A DNA stretch of 64,000 nucleotides from NCBI GenBank assembly GCA_019614645.1, contig JABWDB010000002.1, forward strand, positions 26,401,501-26,465,500, given 5' to 3'. The position numbers and the translations under genes are program-made. Origin of the DNA: Stratiolaelaps scimitus. Lineage: Eukaryota > Arthropoda > Arachnida > Mesostigmata > Laelapidae. Shown here piece after piece: positions 43,200 to 64,000 of this stretch (positions are counted from its first letter, which is position 1; each line of letters opens with the position of its first letter). The notes under the pieces are model-generated. The model saw only the letters and a program-made list of their open reading frames with translations, did no database searches and had not been told where the DNA came from.

Positions 43200-46100
43200 A
43201 CAGTAACATGCATACATCAGAGACCTTCCCAGATTATACGGTGTACAGCCTTTCGAGAACGTCTAAGCCTTTCGGATGCAAGCGAGCTTCTGGGGTCCGA
43301 AGAGAGAGAGAGAGAGAGAGTTACACACAGACACCCCACGAAAGTGAGAGCAGCTCGGTAGTAGGAAAGAGATAAACGTGAAACCTTCCGGAACGGCTGC
43401 CAAGCAGCTGAAGATAAGCGACACATGGGCACACGGGCGGCTGACGGCGTTCGGACAGCCATCCAGCTATTGCCTGCTGCTGCTGCCTCCGCCGCCGCCG
43501 TCGACGAGCGTGCTCAGATAATGTCTCACGAGCCCGGGCGCATATCTGTCAAGCGGCTGAAAGCCGGTGTTAGTCCGACCGTCAGAGGTGTGCAAAGAGT
43601 AAGCGACTTAGACAGAGCCGGCAATTGTGGCAGCCCATAGCATAGCATGCCACCCGGATTCGCTGGTTGACCTAGTAGTCAACGTAGTAGTAACCTGAGT
43701 CTATCACCAACGAGCAGCAATGGTCCCATGTGTAACATGACGTTAACATAAAGGTGAAAGTACCGAGCCTGGACGGGTGTAAACTACTGAAATCACCCGG
43801 ATGCATCCACACACAGTGTCATATTGTGTGTCTGTCTATAACGGTCTACATTAGGCTAGTTGCTTTTATGAGTTCGTTATCATGTAGGGAAGGCGAAAAA
43901 AGGTTTATTCAAGGTCACAAGATAACCGGTGCTATTTCATTGTATTTGTACAGCATTGGCCTTCGTGTACGACAGTATGCGGGTATGCAGTAGCACTAAC
44001 TTCATGCAAAAAAATACAACATCTATAGAATATTTGAAAAACATAATCGTAAGAATACCGAACTCAGATGTAACAGAGAATGCAAGAGATTCTCATAAAA
44101 TGATGGGCAGCAAAACATTTGCCCGAAAACCTTAGTAAAACATCTATTAAATCGCACACACACACACACAAACAAACGAACCTAACAGCCACCAATAGAG
44201 ATAATTATTTTTTCTACGATTTATATTACGCACTATATACGGTGTTATCTAAAAGCGGCGTGGGCGGTACGAATCCGGGTCTACGACGTGGAGGCATTAC
44301 TCATTTAGAGACGATGTTGTATCATATAAAATTGGCTATAGAATACAATTTACATTTATTTTATATGCCTTTATAGGTTTCTGTACAAACCAGAAGCTAC
44401 ACGTTTGTGCCAGATCCATAAGCGCCCCAATTGTAGATATTCCAATGTTGCGTTTGTTGCTGTCTGTTTCACTCAACACGAACTTAATAGTAATTCTCGC
44501 ACGCCGATACGTTTGCGATACTGTTAAATTAATAATATTGTATATGAATCAACACAGGGTATTTCGCCTGACCCGTCGTCGATCTTTTGACCCTGGCGTA
44601 AGCGAAATCAACCAACTTGATCGTGCACAGGCAGCGATTATATCTGTGTATCACGATTGCAGTAGTGGCCAACTCGCCCGTCCCCGTAATAACGACAACA
44701 ACAATAACAAATACGAGCCGGGGCCCAAGAGGGACGTCGTGTGTAGCGCAGTCTGCTTCTCTCACTTAGATGGGACAGACGCTTGGAAAGATCTAGAGGG
44801 TATGGGGATGATCTGCTAGCGTATGGCTATCATTCTTCGAGGAGATGGGATGGCTAGGATGTTGGCAACGGCCGCCACCGACGCCGGCAGCGGCATCACT
44901 ACCACCGGTGAGGGCGTTTGGGCGGCGACTGGCAGATGATGTTCTAAAGGGGAGGAGGGGGTGTATCGTAGCAAGTGGCGCGTGAACCAGAGGAACTGGG
45001 GGGGGGGGGGATAGCTGGCGGGGAGACGAAGAGGGACGAGACGGGAAAATACGAAAGACGCATCCAAGCGAACGGTGACGGTGGTAGCTGTATCAAGGCG
45101 CTAGCTAGTTCTATACGATTGCTAAACCCGGTCCCGCACTACCCCACATTGGCGCATAGTGGCAGGTCCAGTTCTGGTAGCACGTATTTCTTGGGCTGAG
45201 CGAATATCTCTAATCGGCTAGAGAGCACCTCCAGACGTCTGGAGAGTTGGTACGCAACGAGAAAATTACACGATTCCTTCTGCTAGCCGCAAAACGTTAC
45301 CAATGTGTAGGGTCACAGATGAGGAACATGGTACGGGGTCGACGCATGCCCTCTCCTTTAAGAAGTCCATCCTAGTTCTGCACCTTCCGCTGGACTCGGC
45401 GAAGGCCGACGCGTTCATGGTAGGATGCTTCTGCTGCTATTGCTTCTACGGTCGACTAAGGCTTCAGCAGAGTTCTACTTTGTCGTTGTTATCGCGGGTC
45501 GCCTGACGCGCTCTCTCTCTCTCTCTGCCGGTGCAGTCTTTGTTTCATTGTTCTCATCTCTCCCTTGCTCACTTCCTCCGCTGCGCAAAGAGCAGAGCGT
45601 ACGCGCGGAGGAGAACTCGACGGAGTGCCAAGGCGACCAAGCTGTGGTGAAGGAAAGTCGCGTCAGCCGAGACGACGGCTGGAGGGGCGGCTGATCCGGG
45701 GGGGGGGGTGGCTTGCGAGTCGATGCACACTGGATGATGCATCGCATCAAAAGATGCGAGGAGATGCCACGATAGGAAGACCCGTCGCCCGTCTTCGGTC
45801 GGTCGGGCTCATCGTCCGAGAGGAGAAGATGCCGTACAGCTGTTGTCTATGTGGCATCTGCGTTCTGCTGGCAGCTGTCTATATTAAGTTCTTGTCGGTG
45901 CACCTTATATCTACCAGCCCTGTTGCTCTAGTACTTACGAAACAAAAACGAGACCAAAAGAGAAAAGGATAGAGGGAGACAAGCGTACAGGGACCGTAAA
46001 GTGCATTGGTTCATTGTCGTCTGCGGTAGCTTGAGCTAATAAATGGCGCGTTTTATAATCCACTGCGTTACCAGAATGCTTGGCATCGGCGAATCATACA

Positions 46101-47400
46101 CTAAAAAGCGCACCACAATTTAAAGGATCTGCGCAGTAAATCGCCTTCTCATAGTACGAACCGTGATCACATAGTGGTGGACCTTGATGAACGCTGCTGA
46201 TGGTATGATTTGGCTAGATTTTTATTTTATAGTCATAACGTTAATGGACATTCTAATAGGCGTCGGCCATTCTAGGTGGATGTTTTTGTATAGATCTAGA
46301 GATTGATAGAGCTCGTATAGATTATTGACGTTTTCTAACGAACGGTGTCTCCGCCGTCACTATGAAATACGTATGATGAATATTGTAACGCAGTCGCACA
46401 ATAAACAGAGCAAAATAGAGCTGCAATTATACTTTTTTTAATCTAGTGCGTATACAGGGCAATTTGTGAACAGTTGTTTCGTTCACCATTTGGCCAACTT
46501 GAGCCGTGGCCCATTTCTTTGCTACAGATATATTTGGCTTTCAACTCGCACCGTCTGCCGAAAGGCAATTTATTGTACCACTACATTCGTGTAGTAGTTA
46601 CAATGTTATTTTGAAAGACGACGAAAAGCCTTTTCTTCAAGGACTTAGCGAAGCTTTTCACTTTACGGTTTCATGAAGCTTCCATGGGCTCTATAGTGCG
46701 CACGAGTCCACCAAAAACCATTCCATTTGCTGGTCCCCGTTTACTAGAGGGACGAAGAATAGTCGTGCGTTTACCCACCCATCTGGCTCCAATGGGAGGG
46801 CCATAGGGTCTAACAAGTGCCCAGGTAGCATTTCCGAAATAGAAATTCATCCATATTCATCCAGCTACAGTCTCAGACCAGTCTCGGTCGACTGTACAAG
46901 GATTTTCTCCACTCACAGTCGTAACACTGTGTTCATAGTGAAACCAAAATGAACGCGTTCTGTGACCACGACCTTGTCGAGCTGGTGTCCATTCCTAACC
47001 AGAGGCTGTCATTAATGCTTCGGTGCCCTGGTGCGACCTTCTTTCTAAGTTGCGTCTGTCTCGTCTCCGTTGCGCTACATACATCATCCTACAACGAGGA
47101 AGCAGGAGGAAGGTACATATCTTTCATCCCGAATGCACATACGGCTTTCAGCTCTCGGAGCTGCAGTCGTCTTATACCGGGCGTGTCGACACCGCCCGTA
47201 ATACATTCGCCGCTGGGAGAAATGGAGCCGCACTATCTTTTTCTCCTCCCTACACAGCTGGAATCCCACCGGGTCGGGTCGGATTGGAGCTCGGGTGACG
47301 TCGGATCTTCACCACTTCGCCTCCTGTTGGGTGCTGTTGCAGCTACGACTAGTGATATGCTCAACAGACACACAGATGATCTACGTCCTGGAAGTTAGTA
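43200..47400. other. GC-richer region with simple repeats and unassigned open frames
   Basis: Contains a GA run (43299-43320), a G homopolymer (44998-45010), CT runs near 45512, and open frames of 124 codons (44445-44819, plus), 135 codons (45565-45972, plus) and 149 codons (46949-47398, plus). None shows a known domain. Untranslated or promoter DNA of an unseen gene is possible. Confidence 0.35.
43299..43320. repeat. GA microsatellite
   Basis: Perfect dinucleotide run of about 22 nt. Confidence 0.95.
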
Positions 47401-48760
47401 TCAACCCAAGGATATAAAAAGAGCGTCTCGCAGCATCGCTCTTTCATGGTAAACGACCTTTCACTAATTCACTGTGAATTAAGATTCAACACTTGCAGAA
47501 ACCGCGTTCGATCTCCATTCATAGTTCAGTATGATCGGGTGACATTAGTTGTAAGACAAGGTGTGTAATGTAGAATAAAGGGGTGCGCAACAGTACGTTG
47601 GAGTTTGGTGAGTGCGTGGCCGAGATCCTGTGGCCTTGTGAGATAAGTTTCTTCGGCAGACATATGAGTACGTCCATGAAAGGAAGGAGGTGTCCTTGGG
47701 TTCTGGCTCCGGCCCGTTCAACTAGTGTGAACACTATCTCAATTGAAAACCAACCTTCCGATATTTGGTTTCCTGTTAGGATATCAATAAATATAGGAGA
47801 CGAACGCGTAGTTTGTTAAACATACAGAAAGTTATGGAATCCTCACCTTTATGAAAAGGACCGTAAATGATTACATTTATGTAAAGTGCCCGGTATTATT
47901 CATACATCTGGAGAAAAAAACTACCATGATTAGATTGTTTTATAAATTTATTGATTAGGAAATTTATTGCTTAGGCATATCTAAAGAAGATAGGTCCATT
48001 GTTAGAAGCAGACGTTCTTAAAATTATAATCGCTTTCTTTGACAGATGTTTATTGTTATCTATTATACAACGGCACACAGAGTGTATTTACATATTTCCA
48101 CACTCCGTATTTTGTTGCGAAATACGGCCCACTCATGGTACCCAATCTTTTAAAAAGTATTTTAATGAACATTTGTACGAAGTGATAGTATCTTAGCCTT
48201 TCGTGAAAATTGGAAGAACCTATTTTGTTTCCATAGCAGATATAAACATACTTCAGGTATTTAACAGAATAATATATAACTGTATAATACTCTTTTTGTA
48301 AGTGTTTGAGTCATTTTGTATTTTTAGTTTTTTTTAATATCGTTAGACGCGTAAGTAAACTCATGTTGTATAAAGTTTTATATTAATTATTTGATAGGGG
48401 CAAAATTTTCACATATAATGCATAAAAAATGATGACTTAGCCCATTGCTCCATTGTGGCCATTTTGACAAGCAGCATGCGTGTACTGTTCAAAAAATACT
48501 CAAATGCAGAACTTTGTTGAGCTTTAACAACCAGTTTCACATAAAATCGTTATAGAAATCCCAATGTTCCCTGCGGTTGCGTATATAAGTACTCAACGTA
48601 TGATATATTACAGAACAAAATGAAAATTAAAATAATGTTGTTTCGTGTAGAACAGCTTCTCTCCCGCCCAAATTTTAGCGGCAGTGTTCATGGGTTAACC
48701 AATCACAACCGATAGGTTGATTAATAGAGTTGGGATTTCTATGTGCAGCCGAACGTCTTT
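47401..48760. other. No recognised gene; 3' flank of the ABCC gene
   Basis: AT-rich. It should include the 3' UTR of the minus-strand ABCC gene, but no poly(A) signal close to the stop codon stands out. Confidence 0.45.

Positions 48761-64000
<15,240 letters not shown>

Noticed and set aside
46949..47398. 149-codon plus-strand open frame as a gene
   Set aside because: No domain, signal peptide or splice support; kept only as part of an unassigned GC-rich region.

Overview
The window is eukaryotic and most likely comes from an arthropod. The reasons are two multi-exon genes with canonical GT-AG introns, long AT-rich noncoding stretches, many TA microsatellites, and decayed retrotransposons. 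The protein families (an L-type cathepsin and a long MRP-type ABCC transporter), the compact exons and the moderate base composition would suit a mite or other chelicerate. That placement is inference from memory, not a search result. No prokaryotic features (operons, Shine-Dalgarno sites, CRISPR) are present.

Two genes could be rebuilt exon by exon, both on the minus strand. (1) 18366-23008: a five-exon, 327-residue cathepsin L-like protein with signal peptide, I29 inhibitor prodomain and papain fold. All splice phases join and there is no premature stop. The catalytic cysteine is alanine (residue 132, codon 20315-20317) and the paired Cys22 position is leucine, while the catalytic His273 and Asn293 are kept. 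This is an intact gene for a predicted inactive protease. (2) 48761-64000: at least 25 exons of a full-length-type ABCC/MRP transporter (TMD0-L0-TMD1-NBD1-linker-TMD2-NBD2), 1453 codons in the window, with the 5' end beyond position 64000. One junction (exon 11 to 12) keeps frame only if splicing occurs one base past the available GT, which is a sequencing, assembly or splice-site oddity.

The rest is gene-poor. From left to right: 1-3.0 kb unassigned; 3.0-4.7 kb a nest of retrotransposon remains (degraded Ty3/gypsy-type integrase on minus, frameshifted non-LTR reverse transcriptase plus tail on plus); 4.7-18 kb mostly featureless, with two elements sharing a GGTGTTCGGGAAAAT terminus, a tRNA-like relic and GC-richer blocks at 13.1-13.8 and 15.2-16.4 kb; 23-48.7 kb with two more 5'-truncated retrotransposon tails (28.9 and 40.5 kb), a tRNA-like relic at 26.0 kb, and GC-rich blocks at 36.5-37.1 and 43.2-47.4 kb that may contain exons or first-exon/promoter DNA of unseen genes. 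A short A-tailed retroposon family has landed in introns of both genes (21.4, 49.5 and 51.0 kb). The 51.0 kb copy has a 13-bp target-site duplication.

The two genes have no visible functional link. They are about 26 kb apart and share only orientation and the same retroposon family.
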